64,000 nucleotides of DNA from CAWDVB01 sp963824105 (GCA_963824105.1 CAWGNN010000005.1:62001-126000); one strand, 5' to 3'; numbered from the stretch's first letter, positions 17,278 through 25,554 are shown. Notes: generated by a model from the sequence alone, not told the origin. Numbers and translations are program-made.

Positions 17278-18149
17278 ATCTCGCGGGTCGCCTTGGACCG
17301 GTTGAGCGTGTAGAAGTGCAGCCCCGGAGCTCCGGCGGCCAGTACCTCATCGCTGAGCTCGGTGGCGATCGCGATGCCTTCTGCGCGCACGGCCGCGGGA
17401 TCCCCGTCGTACCGGGTGATCCGTCCGACCACCTCCGCTGGGACGGCCCGGCCGGACAGCTCCGCCATCCGCGTGATCGAGTGCAGCGTCGAGATCGGCA
17501 TGATCCCGGGAATGATCGGGATGGTCACTCCGGCTGCCCGGGCCCGCTCCACGAGGGAGAGGTAGTCCGAGGCACGGAAGAACATCTCGGTGATCGCGAA
17601 CTCCGCCCCTGCCTCCTGCTTGGCCAGCAGCACCCGGGTGTCGGTGTCGAGGTCGGGTGCGTCCCGGTGCCCTTCGGGGAACGCCGCCACCCCCACGCTG
17701 AACTCGCCCAGGGGTCTGACCATCTCCACCAGCTCCGCGGCATGGGTGAGCCCACCAGGGGTCGGGGTCCAGGGCGTCCCAGGTCCGCCCGGCGGGTCAC
17801 CCCGCAGGGCGAGCACGTTGCGGACCCCGGCGGCGGCATAGGCGCCGATCACCTGGCGCAGCGCCGCGACGTCGTGCCCGACGCAGGTCAGGTGCGCCAT
17901 CGGGGTCATCGTGGTCTCCCGACCGATCCGCTCGGTGATCCCGATGGTGCGGTCACGACTGGAGCCACCCGCACCGTAGGTGACCGAGACGAACGTCGGC
18001 CGTAGCGACTCCAGCTCGCGGATCGCGTTCCACAGCAACCGCTCCCCCTCGGCATCCTTCGGGGGGAAGAACTCGAACGAGAACGACCGGCCCTGCCGCA
18101 GCAGGTCGGGGATCCTCGGCGAGGCTCCGGAGGGCGGGACTGGCGACAT
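17247..18149 (-). CDS. metF: Methylenetetrahydrofolate reductase [NAD(P)H]
   Basis: A 300-residue TIM-barrel flavoprotein that reduces 5,10-methylene-THF to 5-methyl-THF for methionine synthesis. The family signature FSFEFFPPKD is near residue 25, followed by VSVTYGAGGSSRDRT, AHLTCVGH, VLALRGDPP and the FAITEMFF motif; the end LHFYTLNRS is standard. I start at the ATG at 18149, which has TATCCT six bases before it (leaderless). A longer upstream frame would run into the divergent polyprenyl synthase and is not used. Equivalent to Rv2172c by position and pairing with the idsA2-like gene. Confidence 0.93.
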   Translation of the reverse strand: MSPVPPSGASPRIPDLLRQGRSFSFEFFPPKDAEGERLLWNAIRELESLRPTFVSVTYGAGGSSRDRTIGITERIGRETTMTPMAHLTCVGHDVAALRQVIGAYAAAGVRNVLALRGDPPGGPGTPWTPTPGGLTHAAELVEMVRPLGEFSVGVAAFPEGHRDAPDLDTDTRVLLAKQEAGAEFAITEMFFRASDYLSLVERARAAGVTIPIIPGIMPISTLHSITRMAELSGRAVPAEVVGRITRYDGDPAAVRAEGIAIATELSDEVLAAGAPGLHFYTLNRSKATREIYAGLTGATA

Positions 18150-18155
18150 GCGGCA

Positions 18156-18161
18156 AGGATA
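18156..18161 (-). promoter_or_regulatory. -10 box of leaderless metF
   Basis: TATCCT on the minus strand lies six bases before the ATG at 18149. Confidence 0.5.
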
Positions 18162-18217
18162 GGTGCGCTGCCGGGCGTTTCCCGGCCCGTCCCAGCCCCC
18201 GGAGCACCGCACACCGA

Positions 18218-18223
18218 TACGCT
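18218..18223 (+). promoter_or_regulatory. -10 box of the leaderless polyprenyl synthase gene
   Basis: TACGCT lies six bases before the GTG at 18230. Confidence 0.5.
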
Positions 18224-18229
18224 CACAAG

Positions 18230-19297
18230 GTGACCCCCGCACTCGACGACTCCGCGTTCCGCGGCCAGATCCAGGAGACGCTGGACGCCTGGGTAGCCGA
18301 GCAGGAGCGGCGGCTCGCACCTCTGGGCGCGGACGCCCGTCGCCTGGTCGAGGCGGCACGGGAGGCGCTGGGCGGAGGCAAGCGGTTGCGGGCGGCGTTC
18401 TGCTACTACGGCTACCTCTCCGTCGCCGGTCCCGCCGTGGACCAGGGCGCCCTGCTCCGGGCCTGTGCCTCGCTGGAGGTCCTCCACGCCAGCGCCCTCG
18501 TCCACGACGACTACATGGACGCCAGCGAGACCCGGCGTGGCCGGCCGTCGACCCATCGGGCGTTCGCCAGCCAACATCACCAGCACGGGATGCACGGCGA
18601 TGCGGAGCGGTTCGGCGCGGCCGCCGCGATCCTTCTCGGCGACCTGATGCTGTCGTGGGCCGACGAGATGCTGCGATCGTGCGGGCTCGCCGAGGACCGT
18701 GTCGCCGCAGCCCTGGCGATCCTCGACCACACCCGCAGCGAGGTGATCGTCGGGCAGTTCCTCGACGTCTCCATCCAGGCACGCGGCCACGGGACGGTCG
18801 ACGAGGCGATGCAGGTGCTGCGCTACAAGTCGGCGAAGTACTCCGTCGAGCGCCCTCTCCACCTCGGCGCGACCCTGGCCGGAGCCGACGCCGCCACCAT
18901 CGAGGAGCTCACCGCGTTCGGGCTGCCGGTCGGCGAGGCGTTCCAGCTGCGGGACGACCTATTGGGCGTGTACGGCGACCCGGCGGAGACCGGCAAGCCC
19001 GCCGGAGACGATCTGGTGGAGGGGAAGCGGACCGTGCTCATCGCGATGGCGCAGGCACACGGGTCGCCGATCAACGCGCACCGGATCGACGCTGCTCTCG
19101 GCCGACGTCTGACGCCTGCGGAAGTCAACGAGATCCGCGATCTGATCGAGCGCACCGGGGCTCGGGCCGAGGTGGAGCAGCTCATCGAGAAGCTCACGTC
19201 GAGCGCGCTCTACGCGCTGGAGGCTTCGGCGCTCGCCGAGCCGGGTCGCAGCGCGCTGCGTGAGCTCGCGATCGCCGCGACCCGACGGCGGGTATAG
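18230..19297 (+). CDS. Polyprenyl (geranylgeranyl-type) diphosphate synthase
   Basis: A 355-residue trans-isoprenyl diphosphate synthase. The first Asp-rich motif lies in VHDDYMDASETRRGRPS and the second in FQLRDDLLGVYGD; GGGKRLRAAF marks the IPP-binding Lys/Arg. These enzymes elongate allylic diphosphates with IPP; the length class (C20 likely) is a family-level guess. The GTG start has a TACGCT box six bases before it. Divergent from metF, as idsA2 is from Rv2172c in mycobacteria; products may feed menaquinone or lipid carriers. Confidence 0.9.
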   Translation: MTPALDDSAFRGQIQETLDAWVAEQERRLAPLGADARRLVEAAREALGGGKRLRAAFCYYGYLSVAGPAVDQGALLRACASLEVLHASALVHDDYMDASETRRGRPSTHRAFASQHHQHGMHGDAERFGAAAAILLGDLMLSWADEMLRSCGLAEDRVAAALAILDHTRSEVIVGQFLDVSIQARGHGTVDEAMQVLRYKSAKYSVERPLHLGATLAGADAATIEELTAFGLPVGEAFQLRDDLLGVYGDPAETGKPAGDDLVEGKRTVLIAMAQAHGSPINAHRIDAALGRRLTPAEVNEIRDLIERTGARAEVEQLIEKLTSSALYALEASALAEPGRSALRELAIAATRRRV

Positions 19298-19349
19298 GGC
19301 GCGGGCCCGAAGCGCGGCAACCGCCTCGCTGGCTCCCAGCCCTGACTGC

Positions 19350-19781
19350 TCAGTCGTGCTTGATGGGGAGTTCGGGAATCTCCAGGTCGGGGCCGTCGCC
19401 GCGAAGGACCGCGGCGAATGCTCCCGCATCGGTGCGACGCTGGAACAAGGCGATCACGTCGTTGAACGCAGCCTCGTCGTGGCGCGCAAGCGGGCTCCAT
19501 CCGTCCCAGAGAAGGACCATTCCCGATCCTTCGGGCGAGTGACCTGACAGCGCGGCCTCGAGCGACTCCATGCTGTCGGCGGCGGCATCGTCCAACCCGC
19601 AGGAGGTGACGACAGCTTTGCGGAAGGTCGAGGCGTCCTCGATCGTCCAACCATCCAGATACGCAAACGTCCAGCCCGCCGTTTCGGCAGCATGCTGGAC
19701 GTCTTCGACGTGGGTGGCGCTGTGCCACCGGTACACATCTGGCGGATTGTGACCCGCCACCAATGCTGCAAGCCCGCTCAT
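19350..19781 (-). CDS. Barstar-family (RNase inhibitor-like) protein
   Basis: A 143-residue protein with the barstar pattern: a central DSMESLEAALSG followed by VLLWDGWSPL, then a helix ending in FNDVIALFQ and the strand FAAVLRG. Barstar inhibits barnase-like ribonucleases. No barnase-like gene is adjacent, so this is an orphan, as is common in actinobacteria. GAGGAGG lies six bases before the ATG. The target is unknown. Confidence 0.78.
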   Translation of the reverse strand: MSGLAALVAGHNPPDVYRWHSATHVEDVQHAAETAGWTFAYLDGWTIEDASTFRKAVVTSCGLDDAAADSMESLEAALSGHSPEGSGMVLLWDGWSPLARHDEAAFNDVIALFQRRTDAGAFAAVLRGDGPDLEIPELPIKHD

Positions 19782-19908
19782 CGCGACCTCCTCAGGTGTC
19801 TTCTTCCGACCATAGCCCCAAGGTGGCGGCGTGGGGAGTCCTGGGCCGAATGGCCTCGGCCCGTTCGGGGCGCGTCCGGCCCACCGTCACGACAAGGGCG
19901 GGATCCGG

Positions 19909-20277
19909 CTAGAACGCCAGGGCCTGGGCTCGCCGCTTCGCCTCGCTGCCGCGGTTCTCCCGCAGGGCGTCGATGGGGCGGCCGGGGAGCGTCTCGTCGG
20001 CGGTGAACAGCCAGCGCAGGGCCTCGTCATCACTGAAACCGGCGTCGTGCAACAGCGTCAGCAGCCCCGGCACCCCCTTGACCACCTGGCCCGAGTCCAG
20101 GAGCAGAGCAGGGATGCGCTGCCCCTCACCGGGCACCGGGACGGAGGCGGCGAGCTGGTGCTCGCGGATCATCGTGCGGACTCGGCTGACCGAGCTACCC
20201 AGAGCATCGGCGGCCTGCGACCAGTCGAGCCAGTCGCCGACCAATGAGTCGAGGCCGGGGATCGAGGCGCTGGACAT
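19909..20277 (-). CDS. Rv2175c-like DNA-binding protein (putative PknL substrate)
   Basis: A 122-residue protein with a winged-helix DNA-binding N-terminal half (WSQAADALGSSVSRVRTMIREHQLAA). The C-terminal half contains LLTLLHDAGFSDDEALRWLFTADETLPGRPIDAL, typical of the Rv2175c family. In M. tuberculosis Rv2175c binds DNA and is phosphorylated by the neighbouring kinase PknL; the same divergent arrangement is kept here. The ATG at 20277 has CAGAGT six bases before it, so I treat it as leaderless; a longer frame extends into the kinase promoter. Target genes unknown. Confidence 0.85.
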   Translation of the reverse strand: MSSASIPGLDSLVGDWLDWSQAADALGSSVSRVRTMIREHQLAASVPVPGEGQRIPALLLDSGQVVKGVPGLLTLLHDAGFSDDEALRWLFTADETLPGRPIDALRENRGSEAKRRAQALAF

Positions 20278-20283
20278 GGGGCA

Positions 20284-20289
20284 ACTCTG
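20284..20289 (-). promoter_or_regulatory. -10 box of the leaderless Rv2175c-like gene
   Basis: CAGAGT on the minus strand lies six bases before the ATG at 20277; it matches the TANNNT pattern imperfectly. Confidence 0.35.
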
Positions 20290-20420
20290 CCACGTTCGGT
20301 CCGGAGCCTCCCAACCCGGCCTCTCGACAGCGCCTGACAACCGGGCCTCCCAACCGGCCTCCCAGCCGGACAACCGCCACGCCGCCCACCCGAAGGCCGG
20401 GAACTGCAAGGTTCCCCACC

Positions 20421-20426
20421 TAGAAT
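20421..20426 (+). promoter_or_regulatory. -10 box upstream of pknL
   Basis: TAGAAT is a near-consensus -10 box. Transcription from about 20433 would give a roughly 40-base leader with GGGAGAGG before the GTG at 20474. Confidence 0.5.
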
Positions 20427-20473
20427 CGGACGCTGAGACAGCCCCCGCGACGGTCTTGGTTGGGAGAGGTGAC

Positions 20474-22498
20474 GTGGACACGACGGCAGCCGACGTGCTC
20501 ATCGGTCGCGTCCTCGACGGCCGCTACCGCATTGAGTCGCGCGTGGCACCCGGTGGGATGGCCACGGTCTACCGCGCCACCGACCTCCGCCTGCACCGCT
20601 CGGTGGCCGTCAAGGTCATGAAGGATGCCCTGGCCGAGGACCCTGACTACGTCGACCGGTTCCTGCGTGAGGGCCGCTCGGCGGCGGCGCTGTCGCATCA
20701 CAACATCGTGTCGATCTTCGACCAGGGCGAGGACGACGGACTCCTCTTCATCGCCATGGAGCTGATCGAGGGCCGCACCCTGCGTGACATCATCCGCGCG
20801 GAGGGACCCCTGGAACCGCACCGAGCTCTGTCGATCATGGAGCCGGTCGTCTCCGCGCTCGCCGCCGCGCACCGTGCCGGCGTCGTCCACCGCGACGTCA
20901 AGCCGGAGAACGTCCTCATCGCCGACGACGGCAGGATCAAGGTCGCCGACTTCGGGCTGGCGCGCAGCGTCGACGCGGACTCCCAGCAGGTGCCGACCCA
21001 GGGCGTGGTCATCGGGTCGGTCTCCTACCTGGCCCCCGAGGTCCTCGAGAGCCGCGGCAGCGGACCCCGAGCCGACGTGTACGCCGCCGGCGTCATGCTC
21101 TTCGAGATGCTGACGGCGACCAAGCCGCACCAGGGCGACTCCCCGCTGCAGATCGCCTACCAGCACGTGCACGCCGACGTGCCGCCCCCGTCCGAGCTGA
21201 TGCCGGGGATCCCCGACTACCTCGACGCGCTGGTCACCTGCGCAACGTCGCGGGACCCGAACCGCCGTCCAGCGGACGCAACGGTGCTGATGCGCCACAC
21301 GGTCCGGGTGCGTGACGCCCTGAACCACGGTGTCGCCTCCGACCCCGAGCTCACCGGCGACCTGACCCCGAGCCTGCCCACCTGGCTGGCCGAGGACCCG
21401 AACGAGACCGAGCACGACGGCACCACGGTGATCGACCTGATGATGGACCGCGAGTCGCCCCTCGGCGTCCCGCCACCGGTGTCCCCCCCGGTTTCCGGTC
21501 AGGTGTCCGCCCCGCTCTCCGGGCCGGTACCCACATCGGTGTCGGCTCCCGTCTCCGCCCTGACGCCACCCCCGCCCGGTCACAGCCCTCCCGGCCGGGA
21601 CGATCAGCGACGTCGGCGCAAGCGCGGTCGGCGGCTGCTCGTGCTGACCCTCCTGCTCGCGGTCGTCGCCGGAGGGCTGGGCTGGTACTACGGGGTCGCC
21701 CGCTATACCTCCACCCCGAGCCTGATCGACCTGACGCAGGCCGACGCCAAGACCAAGCTCGACGCGGCGGGCCTGTCCCTGAACGTGTCGGATCGACAGT
21801 GGTCGGACACGATCAAGTCCGGCCACGTGATCAGCTCCGACCCCGCGCCCGGAGGACGGATCCTGCACAGCGGGACGGTCAACGTCGTCCTCTCCCGGGG
21901 CCCGGAGCGTCACCCCGTTCCGGACCTCTCCGGGATGACGGTCGACCAGGCGTCGACCGCCCTGGCCCAGGTCCGCCTCGTCCTCGGCACCCAACACCTC
22001 GTCTTCAACCGGACCGTCCCCCAGGGGGAGATCGTCCGGTCCAATCCCGCAGTCGGCGCCGTGGAGACGCCCGACACGGTGATCGACATCTACGTGAGCA
22101 AGGGCCCCAAGCCACTGGCGGTGACCGACTACACCGGGCAGAGCGCGGACACGGCCACGACCGAGCTGCAGTCAGCCGGGTTCAAGGTCAAGGCCACCAA
22201 GCGGTTCAGCGACACCGTCCCGCTCGGCAACGTCATCTCCCAAGACCCCTCCAGCGGCGTGGCCTACAAGGGCGACACCATCACGCTGGTCGTCTCGAAG
22301 GGCTCGAAGTACGTCCAGGTCCCCGACGTCACTTCGATGAAGGAGAAGGACGCGATCAGCAAGCTCAAGGGGGACGGCTTCAAGGTCGACGTGCAGAAGG
22401 CGTCCAACTACTTCGGCATCCACTACGTGGCCAGCCAGAACCCGTCGGGCGGTCAGTCCGCCCTGCGCGGATCGACCGTCACCATCTACATCGTCTGA
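20474..22498 (+). CDS. pknL: Serine/threonine protein kinase with PASTA repeats (PknL-like)
   Basis: A 674-residue transmembrane Hanks-type kinase. The N-terminal kinase domain (about 14-275) shows VAPGGMATVY, the Lys of VAVKVMKD, HRDVKPEN, DFGLA and APE. A Pro-rich juxtamembrane linker leads to one membrane segment at about 386-408 (LLVLTLLLAVVAGGLGW). Four extracellular PASTA units follow to the end. Such kinases sense muropeptides or lipid II and regulate growth. The GTG start is chosen from GGGAGAGG; the frame is open further upstream but the domain begins here. It is divergent from the Rv2175c-like gene, and the stop overlaps the endonuclease start (TGATG). Confidence 0.93.
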   Translation: MDTTAADVLIGRVLDGRYRIESRVAPGGMATVYRATDLRLHRSVAVKVMKDALAEDPDYVDRFLREGRSAAALSHHNIVSIFDQGEDDGLLFIAMELIEGRTLRDIIRAEGPLEPHRALSIMEPVVSALAAAHRAGVVHRDVKPENVLIADDGRIKVADFGLARSVDADSQQVPTQGVVIGSVSYLAPEVLESRGSGPRADVYAAGVMLFEMLTATKPHQGDSPLQIAYQHVHADVPPPSELMPGIPDYLDALVTCATSRDPNRRPADATVLMRHTVRVRDALNHGVASDPELTGDLTPSLPTWLAEDPNETEHDGTTVIDLMMDRESPLGVPPPVSPPVSGQVSAPLSGPVPTSVSAPVSALTPPPPGHSPPGRDDQRRRRKRGRRLLVLTLLLAVVAGGLGWYYGVARYTSTPSLIDLTQADAKTKLDAAGLSLNVSDRQWSDTIKSGHVISSDPAPGGRILHSGTVNVVLSRGPERHPVPDLSGMTVDQASTALAQVRLVLGTQHLVFNRTVPQGEIVRSNPAVGAVETPDTVIDIYVSKGPKPLAVTDYTGQSADTATTELQSAGFKVKATKRFSDTVPLGNVISQDPSSGVAYKGDTITLVVSKGSKYVQVPDVTSMKEKDAISKLKGDGFKVDVQKASNYFGIHYVASQNPSGGQSALRGSTVTIYIV

Positions 22499-23370
22499 TG
22501 GTCCGATCCGCGCGGAGCAACCCGGTCGGCAGCCACGTCCCGGTCGGCCGAGGGCTCGTCATCGGAGCGCTCCCGCTGGCCGAGAGCCTGGGCGCGGAGA
22601 CGATCCAGATCTTCGTCGGCAACCCCCGGGGCTGGCGGCTCTCGCCGGGCGATCCCGCGACGGACGAGGAGTTCCGAGCTGCCACCGAGGCGATGCCGGT
22701 GTACGTCCACGCGCCGTACCTGGTGAACCTGGGCAGCCCGACCCCGGCGACGTACGAGAAGTCATTGGCCGTGGTCGAGCACAACCTGCGTCGTGCCGCG
22801 AGGATCGGCGCCCGCGGCGTCGTCGTACACACCGGCTCGTCGGTGGCCGAGGGCGAGCTCGACGCGGCGCTGCGTCAGGTGCACGAGGGGATGTTGCCGC
22901 TGCTCGACTTCGCCGCAGATCTCGGTGTCCCCATCCTGCTGGAGCCCACGGCTGGGCAAGGCAGGTCACTGTGCGCCGGAGTCGAGGACCTGGAGCAGTA
23001 CCTCGGAGCGCTCGACCGCCATCCGTCGGCCGGCATCTGCCTGGACACCTGCCACGTCTTCGCCGCCGGCGCCCCGCTCGACGAGTCCGGAGGCATGGCG
23101 TCGACCCTGGACGCGCTGGTGCGGATCGCCGGCCCGGGAAGGCTCGGCTTGATCCACGCGAACGACTCCCTGGACGTCCGCGGCTCGATGCGCGACCGCC
23201 ACGAGAAGATCGGCCAGGGCCACATCGGCGTCGATGCGTTCGCCGATCTGTTCACCCATCCCGCCACCGCAGGTGTCCCGATCGTGCTCGAGACACCGAG
23301 GTCGGCGAGCGAGGGCGACCCCGACCTGCCACTGCTGAAGAAGCTGCGCGCATACTCAGTGCCCTCATGA
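22498..23370 (+). CDS. nfo: Endonuclease IV-like AP endonuclease (TIM barrel)
   Basis: A 290-residue xylose-isomerase-like TIM barrel. VGSHVPVGRGL near the start, IQIFVGNPRGW, PVYVHAPYLVNLGSP, LEPTAGQG, ICLDTCHVFAAG, and the C-terminal LIHANDS, HEKIGQGHIG and VPIVLETP are the metal-binding segments of endonuclease IV. The enzyme cleaves abasic sites in base-excision repair. The ATG overlaps the kinase TGA by one base and its own stop overlaps the exporter start (ATGA), so kinase, nuclease and exporter form one coupled run. Confidence 0.92.
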   Translation: MVRSARSNPVGSHVPVGRGLVIGALPLAESLGAETIQIFVGNPRGWRLSPGDPATDEEFRAATEAMPVYVHAPYLVNLGSPTPATYEKSLAVVEHNLRRAARIGARGVVVHTGSSVAEGELDAALRQVHEGMLPLLDFAADLGVPILLEPTAGQGRSLCAGVEDLEQYLGALDRHPSAGICLDTCHVFAAGAPLDESGGMASTLDALVRIAGPGRLGLIHANDSLDVRGSMRDRHEKIGQGHIGVDAFADLFTHPATAGVPIVLETPRSASEGDPDLPLLKKLRAYSVPS

Positions 23371-24269
23371 CAGCCGTGACGAACCAGCGACGCGTCGCAG
23401 CCCTCGCCACCCTTGCCCTGCTTGCCATCACCGCCAGCTGGGGCTCCACCTTCTTCCTGATCAAGGACCTGCTCGACCGCGTTCCGGTCCTGGACTTCCT
23501 CGCGGTGCGGTTCCTGATCGCCACCCTCGTGCTGCTGGTGATCTTTCCCAGGGCAGTAGGCAGGCTGAGCCGAGCCAAGATCGGTCAGGCGGTGGTGCTC
23601 GGAGGGATCTACGGGAGCGCACAGATTCTGCAGACCACCGGGCTCGCCCACACTCCCGCGAGCGTGTCGGGCTTCATCACCGGCATGTACGTCGTGCTCA
23701 CGCCGCTGCTCGCCGCGCCGCTGTTGCGTCAGGCGATCGGCCGACTGAGCTGGCTGGCCGTGGCGGTGGCCGTGGCGGGTCTGGCCGTGCTCACGCTGCA
23801 CGGAGTCACGTTCGGGTACGGCGAAGCGCTCACCCTCGCGTCCGCAGCCCTCTACGCGCTGCACATCGTCGGACTCGGGGCCTGGAGCACCGCTCGTGAC
23901 GCCGTGGGGATGTCGATCGTCCAGCTCGGAGTGATCGCGGTCCTGTGCACCGTCGTGTCCGCCCCCAACGGGATCGTGCTCCCCACCACCAGCGGCGACT
24001 GGCTCTCGATCGTCTACATGGCGGTAGTCGCCGGCGCGCTGGCGATGGCTGGACAGACCTGGGCCCAGGCGCATCTCGCGCCGACCCCGGCAGCGATCAT
24101 CATGAGCATGGAGCCGGTGTTCGCCGCCTTCTTCGCCGTGCTTCTGGGCGGCGAGTCCCTGACCGGCCGGATGCTCCTCGGCGGCGGGCTGGTGCTGTTG
24201 GCGATGCTCATCGTGGAGATCTCACCGCGGCGCAAGATCGAGGGCGAGGTCACTCACATCGCGGTCTAA
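23367..24269 (+). CDS. DMT-superfamily EamA transporter
   Basis: A 300-residue protein with ten transmembrane segments in two EamA repeats (ASWGSTFFLIKDLL at the start; GALAMAGQTWAQAHLAPTPAAIIMSMEPVFA in the second half). Members export amino acids, nucleobases or metabolites. It directly precedes the aromatic leader peptide, and export of an aromatic amino acid or intermediate would fit, but the substrate is not readable. The ATG overlaps the upstream stop (ATGA). Confidence 0.85.
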   Translation: MTAVTNQRRVAALATLALLAITASWGSTFFLIKDLLDRVPVLDFLAVRFLIATLVLLVIFPRAVGRLSRAKIGQAVVLGGIYGSAQILQTTGLAHTPASVSGFITGMYVVLTPLLAAPLLRQAIGRLSWLAVAVAVAGLAVLTLHGVTFGYGEALTLASAALYALHIVGLGAWSTARDAVGMSIVQLGVIAVLCTVVSAPNGIVLPTTSGDWLSIVYMAVVAGALAMAGQTWAQAHLAPTPAAIIMSMEPVFAAFFAVLLGGESLTGRMLLGGGLVLLAMLIVEISPRRKIEGEVTHIAV

Positions 24270-24313
24270 GTCCGGATCCTGAAACGAGTGCCCACTCATT
24301 GGACACCGCGGGC

Positions 24314-24319
24314 TAGTCT
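24314..24319 (+). promoter_or_regulatory. -10 box of the DAHP synthase leader transcript
   Basis: TAGTCT lies seven bases before the leader ATG at 24327. No clear -35 is visible. The leader peptide would be translated from the first bases of the transcript. Confidence 0.55.
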
Positions 24320-24326
24320 CCCTGAC

Positions 24327-24413
24327 ATGGCTCTCGACACGATGCACACCTGGCTCGGCTGGTTTGCCGGCTATGCCGTGCCCGGGTCAGGGGAGCAACC
24401 GGCCGACGCCTGA
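24327..24413 (+). CDS. Aromatic-residue leader peptide controlling DAHP synthase
   Basis: A 28-codon open frame whose product starts MALDTMHTWLGWFAGYAVPG. Codons 9, 12, 13 and 16 are Trp, Trp, Phe and Tyr, so all three end products of the pathway are sampled within eight codons. It follows a -10 box with leaderless spacing. It ends 14 bases before a 10-bp-stem terminator-like hairpin, which is 41 bases before the class I DAHP synthase. This is the organisation of a ribosome-mediated attenuator: scarcity of charged aromatic tRNA would stall the ribosome and favour the competing hairpin. Evidence is positional and structural; I cannot test conservation. Confidence 0.8.
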   Translation: MALDTMHTWLGWFAGYAVPGSGEQPADA

Positions 24414-24440
24414 CGTCGCCACCGTCCAACGCCCCAGACC
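24385..24440 (+). promoter_or_regulatory. Candidate antiterminator pairing
   Basis: GGTCAGGGG (24385-24393, within codons 20-23 of the leader) can pair with CCCCAGACC (24432-24440), eight of nine positions matching with one A-A mismatch. The second strand is part of the terminator stem and loop, so the two structures exclude each other. A ribosome stalled at the Trp/Phe/Tyr codons (24351-24374) would leave 24385-24393 free. Confidence 0.6.
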
Positions 24441-24457
24441 GTTCCGGCTGGGGCGTT
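24428..24457 (+). terminator. Attenuator hairpin before DAHP synthase
   Basis: AACGCCCCAG (24428-24437) and CTGGGGCGTT (24448-24457) are perfect 10-base complements; CCG and CGG inside the 10-base loop can add three pairs. The following bases are CGTCATCCCC without a long U run. It lies between leader peptide and DAHP synthase. Confidence 0.75.
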
Positions 24458-24498
24458 CGTCATCCCCCGTCGGACGGCCCAGCTGAGAAGAGGAAACC

Positions 24499-25554
24499 AT
24501 GGTTGTGGTCATGAGCCCCGAGGCCACCGTTGCCGATGTCGAGCGCGTGGTGGAGAAGGTCCGCTCGGTCGGAGGCGAGGCGTTCGTCAGCAAGGGCGTG
24601 GTGCGGACCATCATCGGCTTGGTCGGTGACATCGACTCCTTCCACGGGCTGAACCTGCGGTCGATCCACGGTGTCGCAGACGTGCACCGGATCTCCGATC
24701 CGTTCAAGTTGGTCAGCCGGCAACACCATCCCGAGCGCAGCACGGTCTGGGTCGGCGGCGCCCGACCAGTGCCCATCGGACCGGAGACGTTCACCTTCAT
24801 CGGCGGTCCCTGCGCCGTGGAGACCCCCCAGCAGACCCTCGAAGCCGCCGAGATGGCCAAGGCCGCGGGCGCCGCGATCATGCGCGGTGGGGCGTTCAAG
24901 CCGCGCACCTCGCCGTACGCGTTCCAGGGACTGGGGATGCGCGGCCTCGAGATTCTCATCGACGTCCGCGAGGCCACGGGGCTGCCGTTCGTGACCGAGG
25001 TGGTCGACGCGCGCGACGTTCCGGCCGTCGCGGAGCACGCCGACATGCTGCAGGTGGGCACCAGGAACATGTCGAACTTCGGTCTCCTGCAGGCGGTCGG
25101 CGAGGCCGGCAAGCCGGTGCTCCTCAAGCGCGGGATGACCGCGACCATCGAGGAGTGGCTGATGGCCGCCGAGTACATCGCGCAGCGCGGGAACCTCGAC
25201 GTGGTGCTCTGCGAACGCGGGGTCCGGACCTTCGAGCCGTCGACGCGCAACACCCTCGACATCTCCGCGGTCCCGGTGGTTCAGGCGCGCAGCCACCTGC
25301 CGGTGATCGTCGACCCGTCACACTCGGGGGGCCACAGCGACCTGGTGGTCCCGCTGTCGCGGGCCGCCATGGGTGTCGGGGCCGACGGCATCATCGTCGA
25401 CATCCACCCCGACCCGGAGAACGCGCTGTGCGACGGCCCTCAGGCTGTCCTGGGCAACGACTTGCGCGCGCTCGCCCAGGCGGTCCGTCAGATCCCGCCG
25501 GTGCTCGGCCGGAACGTCTCCACCAGCGCGGCGATCACGCCGGCCGCGGACTGA
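24499..25554 (+). CDS. aroF: 3-deoxy-7-phosphoheptulonate synthase, class I-beta type with ferredoxin-like N-domain
   Basis: A 351-residue DAHP synthase, the first step of the shikimate pathway (PEP plus erythrose 4-phosphate). Residues 1-75 form the ferredoxin-like regulatory domain (MVVVMSPEATVADVERVVEK). The barrel follows with FIGGPCAVE, MRGGAFKPRTSPYAFQG, TEVVDARD, LQVGTRNMSNF, LLKRGM, LCERGVRTFE and VIVDPSHSGGH. AAGAGGAAACC precedes the ATG. It lies behind an aromatic leader peptide and attenuator hairpin, so it is likely transcriptionally attenuated. Its 3' end overlaps the convergent threonine aldolase by 67 bases. It may supply the pathway if the class II gene nearby is truly broken. 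Confidence 0.95.
   Translation: MVVVMSPEATVADVERVVEKVRSVGGEAFVSKGVVRTIIGLVGDIDSFHGLNLRSIHGVADVHRISDPFKLVSRQHHPERSTVWVGGARPVPIGPETFTFIGGPCAVETPQQTLEAAEMAKAAGAAIMRGGAFKPRTSPYAFQGLGMRGLEILIDVREATGLPFVTEVVDARDVPAVAEHADMLQVGTRNMSNFGLLQAVGEAGKPVLLKRGMTATIEEWLMAAEYIAQRGNLDVVLCERGVRTFEPSTRNTLDISAVPVVQARSHLPVIVDPSHSGGHSDLVVPLSRAAMGVGADGIIVDIHPDPENALCDGPQAVLGNDLRALAQAVRQIPPVLGRNVSTSAAITPAAD

Noticed and set aside
17247..18782. A 511-codon version of the metF frame
   Set aside because: The extra 210 residues overlap the divergent polyprenyl synthase and are low complexity; the leaderless ATG at 18149 fits the family's start.
24327..24457. Reading the leader frame as an ordinary small protein gene, or the hairpin as terminator of the DMT exporter gene only
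   Set aside because: The cluster of Trp, Phe and Tyr codons, the leaderless promoter, and the overlap between terminator and alternative pairing fit attenuation better; the exporter stop is 160 bases upstream of the hairpin.
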